A stretch of DNA of 64,000 nt. Source: Mayamaea pseudoterrestris. Taxonomy: Eukaryota > Bacillariophyta > Bacillariophyceae > Sellaphorales > Sellaphoraceae. Under the pieces are notes generated by a model that saw nothing but the letters and a program-made list of their open reading frames with translations, searched no databases and had not been told where the DNA came from. Positions 1-9,549 of this stretch are shown here, in pieces. A program made the translations under genes and the position numbers. The stretch's first letter is position 1; each line of letters opens with the position of its first letter. The DNA is taken from assembly GCA_027923505.1 (NCBI GenBank), contig BROI01000016.1, forward strand, positions 310,001 through 374,000. The letters run 5' to 3'.

Positions 1-107
1 GTAACGACCCGACTACCAAGATTCGGACTCTTGGTGCCAAGAAGGAGATTGCATTGAAAGGGCGCCACGTTCGCGTTCGAGCAGCGCGAGGAAAACATTG
101 CAAGTAG
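1..107 (+). CDS. possible 3' end of a gene cut by the window edge
   Basis: The frame that starts at base 3 is open from the window edge to a TAG at 105-107. It gives a basic tail of about 34 residues, rich in Lys and Arg and ending KHCK. No domain can be recognised in so short a piece. It could equally be chance, because another frame is also open over part of this stretch. Sequence upstream of the window would decide. Confidence 0.22.
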   Translation, partial: NDPTTKIRTLGAKKEIALKGRHVRVRAARGKHCK

Positions 108-1440
108 CAAACATCTTCGGGCAGAAAAGGTGTCGCGCCCTTAAGAACACTCTCATGCATGATAGTGTAACGTAGCCTCATAATGATTGATAAATGAAGA
201 TCCAAATCTCGTTGTTTGTATGAACGTGGCAAAAGTAGAAACAGCAGTAACATCGCATCGAACAAAACTTTCGCAGGTCGATGCCAGTACACCCGACGAC
301 GACCGCTTAATGTTTGCTTGACGCAAGCCAGCGATGCCTTGCGGCGACGAAGAGCTCAATCTTGCAAGCTTCGAGTGCAGTGCCGCCTTGCTGCCTTTTG
401 ACGAACTGAATTCTGCCGGCGCAGCAAATTCCAGAGTAGCCTTGGCGATTGTAGCCTGGTTTGCCTTAAAAAACCGTCCAGGAATTCCGCAGACAACGAT
501 GGCGAATAGCAAGTCAAGTAGATTGTCAGTTTTAGCAATCTTGTTTCTTCGAGCAGACGCAGAGGTCATATTGGATCGTGCAGGTAACACTTGCAGGTAT
601 CAGTTTGGTACGGCACCTTTCATTGGCGCGTACACTGGCAAACTAGATCCAATAAGGCTCCAACAGAGCGCTGCCACTAGCAAGCACGAGACAGATGAGT
701 CAAAGCTCCTCCAAGTCTCGTCTCTGTCGTCATCGTCTGTACTTCTCCAAGAATGTATTGCACGACGTGAAGGTGTAATATTGTCACATCCCAGCGCCAG
801 CAGCCGAGTCTCGAGCTCCTGCTGCACACCGCACCAGAGTCTGCTTGCTTGGAAAACAAATTCTCACTTGTTTCTGTCGTGATCCAGTCTACCTTTGCAA
901 TATTCTTGTACGTTGCCTTTCAAGTCTTGTCGCTTTCCATTTGGAGCGTGCCTCGCGTAGCATGGATGGAGTTTCTGCAATGGCAAATCTTCGCTTCCTC
1001 TTGCTTATACATTGCCGACAGATCCAATGACACTCACGATTGACGGATTATCCCATTTCCAGACACTTTCATATGAATCTGCGTTATACTGGGTACGATC
1101 ATATGTGTGCGAACTTGTCTCAGTTGACTGTGATGGGAACGAACGAGGTTCCGTCCATCAAGCGTCAAGTCTCGCTTGTGAATGATGCCATCGTCGGGTC
1201 ATTGCGACTGCTCTTTTTTATCCAGTAGTCTGAAAGATTCGTTGCTGACAGTGTATCTTTTTCGCTTGAAGTAGATGCAAGGTTGTAGCGAGGAGGATGC
1301 ATCACAAGTGTGTCAGGCATTCCAATCGATTATTTTTGTGGTTGCCATGGCGCGCGCGGTAGATCGTGCGAACCAACACTACTTGTGAAAAGGCCGCAAA
1401 AACGGTACAAAATACAAAAACCCGCAATTATGGCAGCAAA
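108..1440. other. stretch without a convincing gene
   Basis: Several overlapping open frames lie on both strands. On the minus strand 153-590 is open for 145 codons and 600-827 for 75 codons; the latter carries a hydrophobic segment near its C-terminus but starts at GTG. Plus-strand 334-882 is open for 182 codons. None shows a recognisable motif, and they compete with one another. A small spliced minus-strand gene is possible but cannot be supported. Confidence 0.3.
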
Positions 1441-1511
1441 GCATCATTGGTTTAGTGGTAAAATCCGACGTTGCCATCGTCGGGCCCCGTGTTCGATTCA
1501 CGGATGATGCA
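1441..1511 (+). tRNA. tRNA-Gly (anticodon GCC)
   Basis: This 71-base sequence folds as a complete cloverleaf. The seven-base acceptor GCATCAT (1441-1447) pairs with ATGATGC (1504-1510), followed by discriminator A at 1511. The anticodon stem CGACG/CGTCG closes the loop TTGCCAT, so the anticodon is GCC and the tRNA reads glycine codons GGC and GGT. The T arm is CCGTG-TTCGATT-CACGG. The internal polymerase III promoter is visible as an A box (TGGTTTAGTGG) and a B box around GTTCGATTC. There is no intron, and CCA is not encoded, as expected for a eukaryotic nuclear tRNA. Confidence 0.97.
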
Positions 1512-1902
1512 GATCCTAAATATTTTGATCTATAGATCGGACAATTCTTTTTGTTCAGTCGCAACATACAGGCAGAGTGGTCGCAACGATACTTCATAAC
1601 GAAAGTAAACTTAAGCAAAACTCACTACCTTTCAACAACAGTCTTAAAATACATGTTGGAATCTACTACATGATACTCGTCGTCACTTCAACAAAGAATA
1701 TTTAAACTATAGACATGCACAGCAAACGCATAGCAAACTGTTGACTGTGCGTTCGGCCACATAAACTACTTCGGGTAGCCACTTGCGCAACAACGTTGTG
1801 AACCCGTCGGGCTGGAACTTGAAACCACTTGCTCGTCCAGAAAGCAATCGCGTCAATCGCTGCGTAAACTGAAAGTCCATCATTTGCATTTCATACAGCT
1901 TG
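1512..1902. other. intergenic, nothing recognised
   Basis: AT-rich spacer between the tRNA-Gly gene and the 3' end of the zinc-finger gene on the minus strand. No run of Ts right after 1511 stands out as a polymerase III terminator; the first longer T run is near 1547. No gene is supported. Confidence 0.4.
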
Positions 1903-2952
1903 TCAAACCGCAGCCGTTCGAATCGGATACTGACTGTCATCAACGACGGGAACATACTGACTGTCATCAACGACGGGAACATTCGAAACGGCATCATTGA
2001 CTGCATCAGGTCGCTCGAATAAAAGGAGAGCTCTTGTCGCTTCCGCGTTCCATTCTAGTAGTGTACTCTCTCGAGCGTCCATCACTTCGTTTGACGTGAC
2101 ATTGCCCTCGCTAGCAGTCGCGTCAACGGCCAATGGTGCAGCGACAACTGGTTCGTCAATGTTGCTGTATGATGCCGCTTCCGATTCACTCAATGCATGG
2201 ACTGTAGTAGGCAAAGACGCACTTCCACAAACAACAATTCCCTTTTGCTTGTTTGGCCGATTCTCCAATCGCAACGCTTCAAACACCATGTTCAAGTACA
2301 CTGGCAATCCGATGCGATTTTTGCTCATGCTTTGACTCGTCGATGTCAACTTGAGCTCGATGAATTGCCTCTTGACGCGCGCCGGCATGTTGATGCACGA
2401 ATTCTTGATAAAGTGCCGATCCGCCAAATTGTAAATGACTGCCGCAACGTGCCCCAAACGACCTGGATGCATGACGCTGCTTCCAGTGGAGCCACAATTC
2501 GTCGCCCGCGCGCAAGCGAGACATTGTACGCCAATGTCACCAAATTCAACGTTGCGCCGTCGATTTGTAGGTAAGGCAGCGTCCTGTGCACTAACTTGGA
2601 CGAAACCAATCCATTCCGTCAGCAGATAATTGTAATCGGAGAGTTGAACGCGAAAGCAGCCAAGCGACGTGGGTTTCAAGCTTCCAACGGAAGTGAAAGT
2701 TGCATCATCCGTAACGCCAGACTGCATTTGATCGATTGTCATACATCCACTCCGATGACTTCCAAAGGCTTGACTGCGAGTGAACGAACGCTTGCCGCAC
2801 CCTTTGCACATCCAGGGTCCTGTCGTGTTGCGTCGCTTGCCGTCGCATTTCGACGCGTGACAATGAGCGCTGCTGGCGTCGGAAAACTGAAAGCGGCCGC
2901 ACTTGGCGCAAGCCAAATCAATGAGGTATTCTTGCTGTAGTATATCAGACAT
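1903..2952 (-). CDS. C2HC zinc-finger protein with a stramenopile-type Cys/His domain
   Basis: This is an intact 349-residue frame with an ATG at 2952. Two N-terminal fingers share the spacing C-x2-C-x13-H-x3-C (Cys15, Cys18, His32, Cys36 and Cys49, Cys52, His66, Cys70). A second conserved-looking block, about residues 105-205, begins LSDYNYLL and has a GVQCLACA core followed by HPGRLGHV. From memory this resembles a Cys/His domain repeated across many diatom proteins of unknown function; that match is not tested here. The C-terminus is low-complexity and contains a duplicated nonapeptide encoded by a 27-bp tandem repeat. Nucleic-acid or protein binding in the nucleus is an inference from the fingers. 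It lies downstream of, and on the same strand as, the GMC oxidoreductase gene. Confidence 0.75.
   Translation of the reverse strand: MSDILQQEYLIDLACAKCGRFQFSDASSAHCHASKCDGKRRNTTGPWMCKGCGKRSFTRSQAFGSHRSGCMTIDQMQSGVTDDATFTSVGSLKPTSLGCFRVQLSDYNYLLTEWIGFVQVSAQDAALPTNRRRNVEFGDIGVQCLACARATNCGSTGSSVMHPGRLGHVAAVIYNLADRHFIKNSCINMPARVKRQFIELKLTSTSQSMSKNRIGLPVYLNMVFEALRLENRPNKQKGIVVCGSASLPTTVHALSESEAASYSNIDEPVVAAPLAVDATASEGNVTSNEVMDARESTLLEWNAEATRALLLFERPDAVNDAVSNVPVVDDSQYVPVVDDSQYPIRTAAV
1927..1980. repeat. 27-bp perfect tandem duplication in the zinc-finger gene
   Basis: Bases 1927-1953 and 1954-1980 are identical. The unit is a multiple of three, so it adds a second copy of the nonapeptide containing VPVVDDSQ without breaking the frame. 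Identity of the two copies suggests a recent slippage or unequal-crossover event. Confidence 0.95.
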
Positions 2953-3454
2953 GGTGTGACGTTATAGTGTAACGGCAAGGCTTGCTGCAAGTTTTGCTTC
3001 GCGAAGCAAGCACTAAAGCAATTGAGCCAAATGAGTTACTCTGTTAGACGCTTGTATCATACACTAGAGTTTGATGATTGCCGGCTTCTTTTGAGAGCGA
3101 GAGCAAGAAATCGTCTCATCGACCTCATGGTTGTCACGGAAACGGACGGTGTGTCACGCTTTTCACTAGCGCTTGTCGTCCCGGTGTGACACGCTCTCCA
3201 GCTAGCCATTGTCTCCCATTTGGCACATCAGTTGCAGTCTAGACGAGACGAATGCTGAAATTGTTGGCTCCAAAGTCTACTCTATCATGGTTGGATATGC
3301 TTTATTGTGTTTAGAACCTGCCAGGAGATGTTGCTTTTATAATAGACGCAGCCATTCCAGCGAATCTGAAAATCAATAGCTGATTTTCCTCCCGGCAGCA
3401 ATTCGGCATTTGTCAGTGATTAAAATATACACTCTCACACAAAATTTATAATGT
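2953..3454. other. upstream region of the zinc-finger gene
   Basis: This spacer of about 500 bp holds the 5' flank of the zinc-finger gene and the 3' flank of the GMC gene, both on the minus strand. Two short similar boxes reading roughly GTGTCACGC and GTGTGACACGC lie near 3150 and 3183 and could be binding sites, but this is only suggestive. No gene is seen. Confidence 0.35.
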
Positions 3455-5320
3455 TTAGGGGACATCCTTTGCGGTTGCTCCGTAAAGCTGCGACGCCACG
3501 TGAAAGCCGATTAAATATGCCGTCATTTGCGGACTCACGCGCGGTAGATGCGTCGCCGACAAGTCTGCCACGTGAACGTTGCAGCTCCCATGCACCAAAC
3601 CCGTCCTTTGGCGACTCGACTCTCCCGTGTCGGCCGCGTCGGAGAAGACGCAGCCACCAGCCATGTGCTGCTCCGATAGCAACGAATTCTTGCTGTAGTG
3701 GTCAACATACTCGTCAACTTGGGAGGCGCTAAACGGAATTTTGGTGAGACTATGATATATGAACTGAAGCCACTTGGGAGGCTTTTGGCCAAGTTTTTCC
3801 ATCAAACTCAAGCGCTCCTTCAAAATGTCCTTGGCGACTCGTTTGTCCTGATCGTCGTCAAACCAGCGCAACGTAATGCGATTGTCCTTGTCCGTTTCGT
3901 ACTGGCCTTCCGATGCGGCATTGTACTTGATAATGGCACTGACAAAGACGACATCACCAACCAATAGCGTAATGAGCACGTTGATTGACGATACAAGACC
4001 CCGCACCACATTCTTGGTCAGAAAGAAGAGAAACGGAATATTCAGCATGGGCGATTTAATAAAGTTGGGAAGAAACGCAAGATACAAGTGGGATGTCATG
4101 TATAGTAGCTGCTGAAGTTGGCCAGAAAAGAAGTCAAAGCCAACTGCTGTATCCTTTCCGTGAGGATAGTTTCGCTCCTGGGCCCGCCACGTTGCAATGG
4201 CAAAGACGGGCGCGTAGATATCCTTTGGCGAAAGTAGCAAATCTTTTTTGGAAAGATAGATTCCTAGTGGCATGGCGAAATGGTCGTTCACAAACTTTCC
4301 AATGGCGGCATTGCCCAAGGTTTCGCGATGCGGCATGAGGAGCCTTGGGCTCGCGGCTCCGGCGCAAAGAATGACGCGACCATGCTTGGCCACATGAATG
4401 GTCTCCTCCATTTTGCTCGACTGCTGTCGAATCTTCATAGCGACACATGCTGACAACTGTCCGTCTCGTGGTTCAAAGACGAGTTCATCGACTGAAACTC
4501 GCGTCCGGAGCTCAATGCGGCTGTCCTCCCAGTTGACGAGAGATACACCGCTATTTGTCCGCTGTCCAAACATGTCAAACTGCGTCGGAAACTGTATGAG
4601 CTGATTGTCAACGTCCTCCTGGTAGCTTGGAATGTTGGCAATCATGTCTTGGTCTATCGTAAAGCCTTCGGCGGCAACATTTTTGACAATGTGATTGGTG
4701 ATTGGCGTTTCTCGCTGGGTTGGATCCGATCGACGGAAACGCTGATTCAAGTCGTGTTTCAAGTCATCCCAGTATTGTTCAGAATGTCCCAGCATTCGAG
4801 CCAGCCACTTTGATGATTCATGAATCATGGTGTAGTTGATACTTCCGCCTCCGCCCATGGTGCAGGCTCGACCGGAAACGATTGGGGTTCCATTGCTTGT
4901 ACGCGCGTTATGTAACTGAAAAATGTCGCCCTCCGAATAAGACTTGGTCCACGCAAGTTGATGCGTAATGTCGCTCGTGTAGAAAAAGTTGCCGCCTTGC
5001 TCCAGTACCAAGACTCGCTGCTCGTGGTTGTCGACTTGTTCGAGGTACTTGGCAAGGAAGCCGCAGGCGCCGTTTCCCGAGCCGACGACCACCAAATCGT
5101 ATCCGTCGTCGGGAGGCTCATCATTCAGTGAGAACAGCCCGTAGAGCTTGGTACTTGAACGTGACAACACCTGCTTGCTTTGCTGTATTTGAAGCGATTC
5201 TTGGCGAGGCGATCGCCTTGTTGCAGCAGCAACTGCTGGTCGGACTCTGACTTGGTGGAATGCCATTGTTGACTGGCCAACATGCCAAAGGATCAAAATC
5301 TTGCATAGAATGAGTTTCAT
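3455..5320 (-). CDS. GMC-family FAD-dependent oxidoreductase, probably plastid-targeted
   Basis: 621 residues from the ATG at 5320. The frame is open further upstream, but only non-ATG starts lie there. An N-terminal hydrophobic segment ends in STMA-FHQ, with Phe21 at the expected +1 position of a diatom plastid leader. The Rossmann FAD motif follows at residues 80-87 (GSGNGACG) after a DLVVV strand, then the acidic strand end VLVLEQGG and the FAD loop GRACTMGGGGS. The C-terminus has HMAGGC and a VADLSATHLPRV-type GMC_oxred_C signature. A strongly hydrophobic insert near the middle suggests membrane association. The GMC family oxidises alcohols, sterols or sugars and includes the algal fatty acid photodecarboxylase. 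The N-terminal motifs do not look like a canonical photodecarboxylase, so the substrate is left open. Confidence 0.85.
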   Translation of the reverse strand: MKLILCKILILWHVGQSTMAFHQVRVRPAVAAATRRSPRQESLQIQQSKQVLSRSSTKLYGLFSLNDEPPDDGYDLVVVGSGNGACGFLAKYLEQVDNHEQRVLVLEQGGNFFYTSDITHQLAWTKSYSEGDIFQLHNARTSNGTPIVSGRACTMGGGGSINYTMIHESSKWLARMLGHSEQYWDDLKHDLNQRFRRSDPTQRETPITNHIVKNVAAEGFTIDQDMIANIPSYQEDVDNQLIQFPTQFDMFGQRTNSGVSLVNWEDSRIELRTRVSVDELVFEPRDGQLSACVAMKIRQQSSKMEETIHVAKHGRVILCAGAASPRLLMPHRETLGNAAIGKFVNDHFAMPLGIYLSKKDLLLSPKDIYAPVFAIATWRAQERNYPHGKDTAVGFDFFSGQLQQLLYMTSHLYLAFLPNFIKSPMLNIPFLFFLTKNVVRGLVSSINVLITLLVGDVVFVSAIIKYNAASEGQYETDKDNRITLRWFDDDQDKRVAKDILKERLSLMEKLGQKPPKWLQFIYHSLTKIPFSASQVDEYVDHYSKNSLLSEQHMAGGCVFSDAADTGESSRQRTGLVHGSCNVHVADLSATHLPRVSPQMTAYLIGFHVASQLYGATAKDVP

Positions 5321-5713
5321 TGTTAAGAAGCCGCTATTGAAAGCATTGCAATATAAAAACAATCTACAATAAGGCTTGGATCGTTTCAAGGAAAGGCATG
5401 CCGATGATCGTGTCGTTGAGCTTTCCAAGATCCTGTGACTCGGAACATGCGGTACACGTGGCTATTGTGAAAAGGCAGGGGTTTTATCTATTTAGCGTCG
5501 GAGGCTTATGCCGGCCGCCTTATCTGAGTCATGTGCAAGATTCAACCGAGTCGAATGGTTCCTATTGGCCAAGCAGGATTGAAAATGACATCGTGCCAAA
5601 GCGATCTTTCAACATCAACGTTGCGTGCATGTTCGCCCTTCCAATCATCATCCGCCAGCCGTAACCCGAGCAGCGTGAATCTCCATTGACTGCCACTTAT
5701 TTCCAAAGCCACC
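5321..5713. promoter_or_regulatory. divergent intergenic region, GMC oxidoreductase / hydrolase
   Basis: About 390 bp separate two head-to-head genes, so both core promoters must lie here. No clear TATA box or named element can be assigned. Several short frames on the plus strand lack any protein-like character. Confidence 0.5.
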
Positions 5714-6616
5714 ATGATGCATCACAGGAGTACATGGCAGTTGTTTTCGTTGGTGGTGCTGCTGATCCTGCCTCGGTCAGCAACATCGCAACAGTCTGCT
5801 GCATACGTGACGGGCGGCGACCGCATCAAGCAAGGCGTCTACACGTACTTTTACAGCAAGTCGGCGCAAGCCTCGTGTCAAACGGTCCTGTTTCTAGGCG
5901 TCGGAACCGCCATGGATACGGTCGACTATTCAACTCTCTCATCTTTGATAGTGAACAAGATGGAACAAATGGTCGTGGTTGTGATTGACGACAATCCCAA
6001 CAGTATCACCAAGCAAGATCCCAAAAAGTTTTCCGCCCTCGTCGAGGAACTAAACACCAACTTGCGTCAATATGTGCCACTCTGCGCGGCGAGCGCATCG
6101 CCGCAATATTTGATTGGCGGTCATTCGGCGAGCGGACAAGGAGCGGTCGAGGCACTGCCGCTGCTGTCAGAATCCGTCACGTCTAAACTGATTGGTTTCG
6201 TCGGTCTGGCGCCCTACAAGCTAAGCTCCAACATGAGAATCAATCTACCAACCTTGGTGTGGGACTCTGTCAGCGACAGCTGCGGCGTGACTTACAACGC
6301 CGCTGGCCTCATGGCCTATAAAATTGCCGAGGGAAACAATCGCGTCCTGTTTCAGCTTCCAAAGCGTTCCTTCTTTCAAATTGGCTTTCACTGCGTCTAC
6401 ACCAACACGGGGTGCAAGGGAATGTGCTACCCCAAGGATGGAGCGTGGGTGCGAGAGAGTGTGGCGCAATCGCTGCAAGTGTTCGTCGAATCACTTCAGT
6501 CTGGAACGTTTGTTGAATCAAACTTTCAAGCGATTCTCTCCAACAATGTCACGATGCAGTTTGCAAGTGTTGTATCTGGCAATGACGAGTCATTGTCAAC
6601 GGCGCGGGAGCTATAG
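5714..6616 (+). CDS. secreted alpha/beta-hydrolase
   Basis: 300 residues. The start ATG sits in a good context (CCACCATG) and is followed at once by a second ATG. Residues 1-25 form a signal peptide (hydrophobic LFSLVVLLILP), so the protein enters the secretory pathway. A strand LIGG leads into GHSASG, the nucleophile elbow, with Ser138 as the likely nucleophile. It matches G-x-S-x-S rather than the strict G-x-S-x-G. Candidate acids lie around VWDSVSD (184-188) and a candidate histidine is at about 226. Six or more cysteines in the C-terminal third suggest disulfides. Fold and length fit the chlorophyllase, dienelactone-hydrolase and cutinase-like group; the substrate cannot be told. It is transcribed away from the GMC gene. 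Confidence 0.8.
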   Translation: MMHHRSTWQLFSLVVLLILPRSATSQQSAAYVTGGDRIKQGVYTYFYSKSAQASCQTVLFLGVGTAMDTVDYSTLSSLIVNKMEQMVVVVIDDNPNSITKQDPKKFSALVEELNTNLRQYVPLCAASASPQYLIGGHSASGQGAVEALPLLSESVTSKLIGFVGLAPYKLSSNMRINLPTLVWDSVSDSCGVTYNAAGLMAYKIAEGNNRVLFQLPKRSFFQIGFHCVYTNTGCKGMCYPKDGAWVRESVAQSLQVFVESLQSGTFVESNFQAILSNNVTMQFASVVSGNDESLSTAREL

Positions 6617-7119
6617 TTGTCAATGGTGTGTAAGTGTTTGCTACCGTAGCTTTCGCGGCGAGTGGCGAGAATATGAGCTGTAACACTTACAGCTCCCAGG
6701 CTCATCCTCACCTAGATAGCATATTATATTCTTCTTTTGCATCGCACCTTTATCATTTATTTTCTGCCTCCTACACTAACAGGCTTGCACTACCGATGTG
6801 CAGTTTGATTATGGACCGCCGTCATAGTTACTCACGTGGCGCCACGTTTTCATTGCCGTTGACCCTTCCTTCGTCGACCATCGACACGATTGGCCGGCGT
6901 GGCCGAAACGTCCTAGTCGCGCCAGCCTTGTCACTATCGCTCGCACTGTACAATCGCACGAGCTCGACACGTTTTGTGTGGAACGCCACCGACTTTTGCG
7001 CAACCCCATCATTCGCACCTTTGTTGTAGCGTTTGAATCTCGTCGCTCTCTCTCTGCATCTATAATTCGTAAACCAAGCGAGAGAGCTCTTACTAGGTTT
7101 TAACAATTTCACAGTGACT
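6617..7119. other. intergenic, upstream region of the sulfotransferase gene
   Basis: This 503-bp spacer contains a CT-rich patch (around 7045) and a short AT-rich element (around 7060) close to the sulfotransferase start. A plus-strand frame at 6634-7029 is open for 131 codons, but its composition is poor and no motif is present, so it is not called. Confidence 0.35.
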
Positions 7120-8391
7120 ATGCATCCGCTGCCGTCTCCGTCGTCCTTTGCGCGATCAACGTCCGGATCAGCAGGAGCAGGAGCTCCTCGCGCTACCTCA
7201 AATTCTTCCGTGTACGCGACCGCCGGGTCATGTTCTCCCTTTAGCAAAAGCCTTTGTCGAATGCTGCTGCTGCTCAGTGTACTGGGATTGATTGCCATGA
7301 TTCGCGAGAGTCAATCGCTGCGCGACTTGTCGGCCGTCATGCTCTGGACGAATCAACAAGCAAATGAGGAGAATGATGACTCGTCGCAGAAAGCCTTTCG
7401 CATCGCATGGCTCTTGAGCTACCCCAATTCCGGAACGAGCTACACCATGACGCTCGTCGAGCGCGCCTCCAACTTGTCGACGGCGACCAACTACGGCGCC
7501 GAAGTCACGCCCCGCGCCCTACGCGCCAGTGAAGCGTTACCAACCTACTCCGCCAGTCAAGGACCCTACTGGGAAGGCTTGGAGGGAGCGGCTGTCTTGA
7601 ATCGCACCATCCGCCAACTACCGGATCCATATAACGCCTTTGTATTGACCAAGACGCACTGCGGCGGCCGCTGCATCAACTGCGGGCCGTCCGACTATGT
7701 CATTCAAGAGCCACGCGACTTTTTGGAGGCGTGCCTCAAGACGAGTTATCTCGATGCTGACGGCCATCGTCACGAGTCGCACATGCCGCAGGAGCGCGTC
7801 GCCAAGTTGGTGCACTTGATACGGAACCCGCTGCACAATATCGTGGCGCGATATCACTTGGAGCGACGGCACTTTGTGCTGAAAAACAAGTCACTCGCGA
7901 AACAGTTTCCCAACGATGCGTCTGGTTTTCAAAAATGGTGCAGCAAGCTGGATGACACGTATATGAAGGAGGAGCGAAAACATTTTTTAAAGTCGGATCC
8001 GCAGTTACTAAAACTGTTTGAAAATGTCCCATGCCACGCCGAGTTCTTCAAATACACGCAGTGGCACAACTCCGTCATTCACATGCACCCGCTCCTGCAC
8101 CGTCCACCGCAACTCACAATATTCTACGAAGACTACCAGTACGCCTTTCGCAACAACGTTGATTCCATCATGCAGTTTGTATCGCAACCCTACAACGCCA
8201 GTCGGCTGCGCGCGTTTCGGTCGCTGCCCACCTACGAAGACTACTTTAGTGAAGCGCAGATTGAATCGATACATCAACTCATTAAACATGTGGCGCTGCC
8301 GCAAGTTTATGGGATGCTGCAGCGGTATTTTAATAATATTGGTGAACATGAATCGGATGCTGATGATGTTGATGCCTTGGCGAGTCAATAG
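7120..8391 (+). CDS. membrane-anchored sulfotransferase (Golgi type II topology)
   Basis: 423 residues from the ATG at 7120; a GTG two codons upstream is ignored. A Ser-rich cytosolic tail of about 45 residues is followed by one membrane segment at 47-62 (MLLLLSVLGLIAMI), giving type II topology as in Golgi sulfotransferases. The PAPS 5'-phosphosulfate loop is SYPNSGTSYT (about 100-109). The 3'-phosphate loop is LIRNPLHNIVARYH (about 233-246), with the Arg-Asn-Pro core. A CGGRCINC cluster lies between them. The family moves sulfate from PAPS to sugars or proteins, here probably in the Golgi lumen. The acceptor is unknown; cell-surface polysaccharide is an inference. It converges on the cpn20 gene. 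Confidence 0.85.
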   Translation: MHPLPSPSSFARSTSGSAGAGAPRATSNSSVYATAGSCSPFSKSLCRMLLLLSVLGLIAMIRESQSLRDLSAVMLWTNQQANEENDDSSQKAFRIAWLLSYPNSGTSYTMTLVERASNLSTATNYGAEVTPRALRASEALPTYSASQGPYWEGLEGAAVLNRTIRQLPDPYNAFVLTKTHCGGRCINCGPSDYVIQEPRDFLEACLKTSYLDADGHRHESHMPQERVAKLVHLIRNPLHNIVARYHLERRHFVLKNKSLAKQFPNDASGFQKWCSKLDDTYMKEERKHFLKSDPQLLKLFENVPCHAEFFKYTQWHNSVIHMHPLLHRPPQLTIFYEDYQYAFRNNVDSIMQFVSQPYNASRLRAFRSLPTYEDYFSEAQIESIHQLIKHVALPQVYGMLQRYFNNIGEHESDADDVDALASQ

Positions 8392-8697
8392 CGCATGACT
8401 TGATGAGGTGCGATCGTTGTCAATTGTCGCCAATAATTCGTCGTGACGGAATCTGACGGGAATCTTTGGCCATGCTGCAACCTTATTGGAATACTACATG
8501 TAGAAACTGTACGATTAAATCATAGATTGGGGAATGTGAACGTTATAATGGTATTTCGACTGAGCGAATGTACAAGGATGCAGCTATTGGCGATCTTGTA
8601 CGCGCCACTAGAATCGAAGAGTATGTTACACACACAAAATGATACCAATGACGAATACGAAAGGCTATCATATGTAAGAAGTGTCGCTTATGATTCT
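8392..8697. other. convergent 3' region, sulfotransferase / cpn20
   Basis: 306 bp between two stop codons on opposite strands. It should hold the 3' UTRs and polyadenylation sites of both genes. No gene or structured RNA is seen. Confidence 0.45.
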
Positions 8698-9549
8698 CTA
8701 TGCCTCGGCCGCAGCCTCCTCCTCCTTCGTAGCACCACCATTCTCGTCATTCTCCTCCACGAGCGTGCACAGAATATCCACCATTTTCACAACACTATAA
8801 GTCTTGCCTTCAATCTCAATATCATTTCCCGCATAGTCTTTAAACTTGACGAAATCTCCCACTTGCACTGGACTCTTTGACAATTGTCCATTGGCCGCCA
8901 TGCGTCCCTCACCAACCTTGACGACCAAGCCTTGGCAGGGCGCGTAGTCCTTGAGCACTTGATTCGCGACCACGACACCCGACTTTGTCGTCAGTTGCTC
9001 CTTGGCGAGTTCCACTAACACGTAGTCGCGGACCGGAACGATTTTCTCGAGTCGCATCGTGACGCCCTCATAAGTCAACAGCACGTTGTCGTCGCGAATG
9101 ACTTGACAGTCCTGCCCATTGTACTCGACTTGCTTGCCGTCGTACTGTCCGTACACCACCGACTGACCCACGGAAATGGGATTGGTAATCAGCACGCCCG
9201 TGTGTGGATGACGCTTGCCGGGTCCCACCGCCACAACACTTCCCTCGGTCGGACGCTCCTGCGATTGATCGGGCAATAAAATGCCGCCGCTGGTGGCCAC
9301 GAGCGTGTCGCGGACCTGCACCCACACGGAGTTTCCCGTGGGCTCAATGGTAGCGTCGACTGGTAATTCAATGCCGTCGAGTGTATTGGGAGTAGCGTGT
9401 AGCAAAGTGTTGGAAAAGGAGCGAGTGATTCTTGAAAGTTGTAAATTCTGTACTAGCGATGTTGCAGGAGCAACGGTAAAGGCAGACACGTTGCAGATTG
9501 CAAGACTGACAAGCAGTTGCGATAATGCGAGAGACTTCTTGCTATTCAT
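8698..9549 (-). CDS. cpn20: chloroplast co-chaperonin Cpn20 (double GroES)
   Basis: 283 residues from the ATG at 9549. The leader is a signal peptide (SQLLVSLAICNVSA) followed by Phe24 in SAFTVAP, a classic diatom plastid-targeting motif. Two GroES modules are joined head to tail, about 66-160 and 168-267. Module 1 shows the mobile loop TSGGILLP and the roof segment VVAVGPGKR. Module 2 shows TKSGVVV and LVVKVGEGR. A tandem GroES pair of this length is diagnostic for the plastid Cpn20/Cpn21 family, which caps the plastid Cpn60 chaperonin during folding of stromal proteins such as Rubisco. The acidic Glu/Ala tail after residue 268 is an extension. A palindromic CRE box lies about 105 bp upstream of the start. 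Confidence 0.95.
   Translation of the reverse strand: MNSKKSLALSQLLVSLAICNVSAFTVAPATSLVQNLQLSRITRSFSNTLLHATPNTLDGIELPVDATIEPTGNSVWVQVRDTLVATSGGILLPDQSQERPTEGSVVAVGPGKRHPHTGVLITNPISVGQSVVYGQYDGKQVEYNGQDCQVIRDDNVLLTYEGVTMRLEKIVPVRDYVLVELAKEQLTTKSGVVVANQVLKDYAPCQGLVVKVGEGRMAANGQLSKSPVQVGDFVKFKDYAGNDIEIEGKTYSVVKMVDILCTLVEENDENGGATKEEEAAAEA

Noticed and set aside
1997-2940. Plus-strand frames opposite the zinc-finger gene
   Set aside because: They are short and overlap one another, while the minus frame shows two regular C2HC fingers.
5321-5428. 36-residue N-terminal extension of the GMC oxidoreductase
   Set aside because: It starts at TTG, has no matching function, and would bury the signal peptide that begins at the ATG at 5320.
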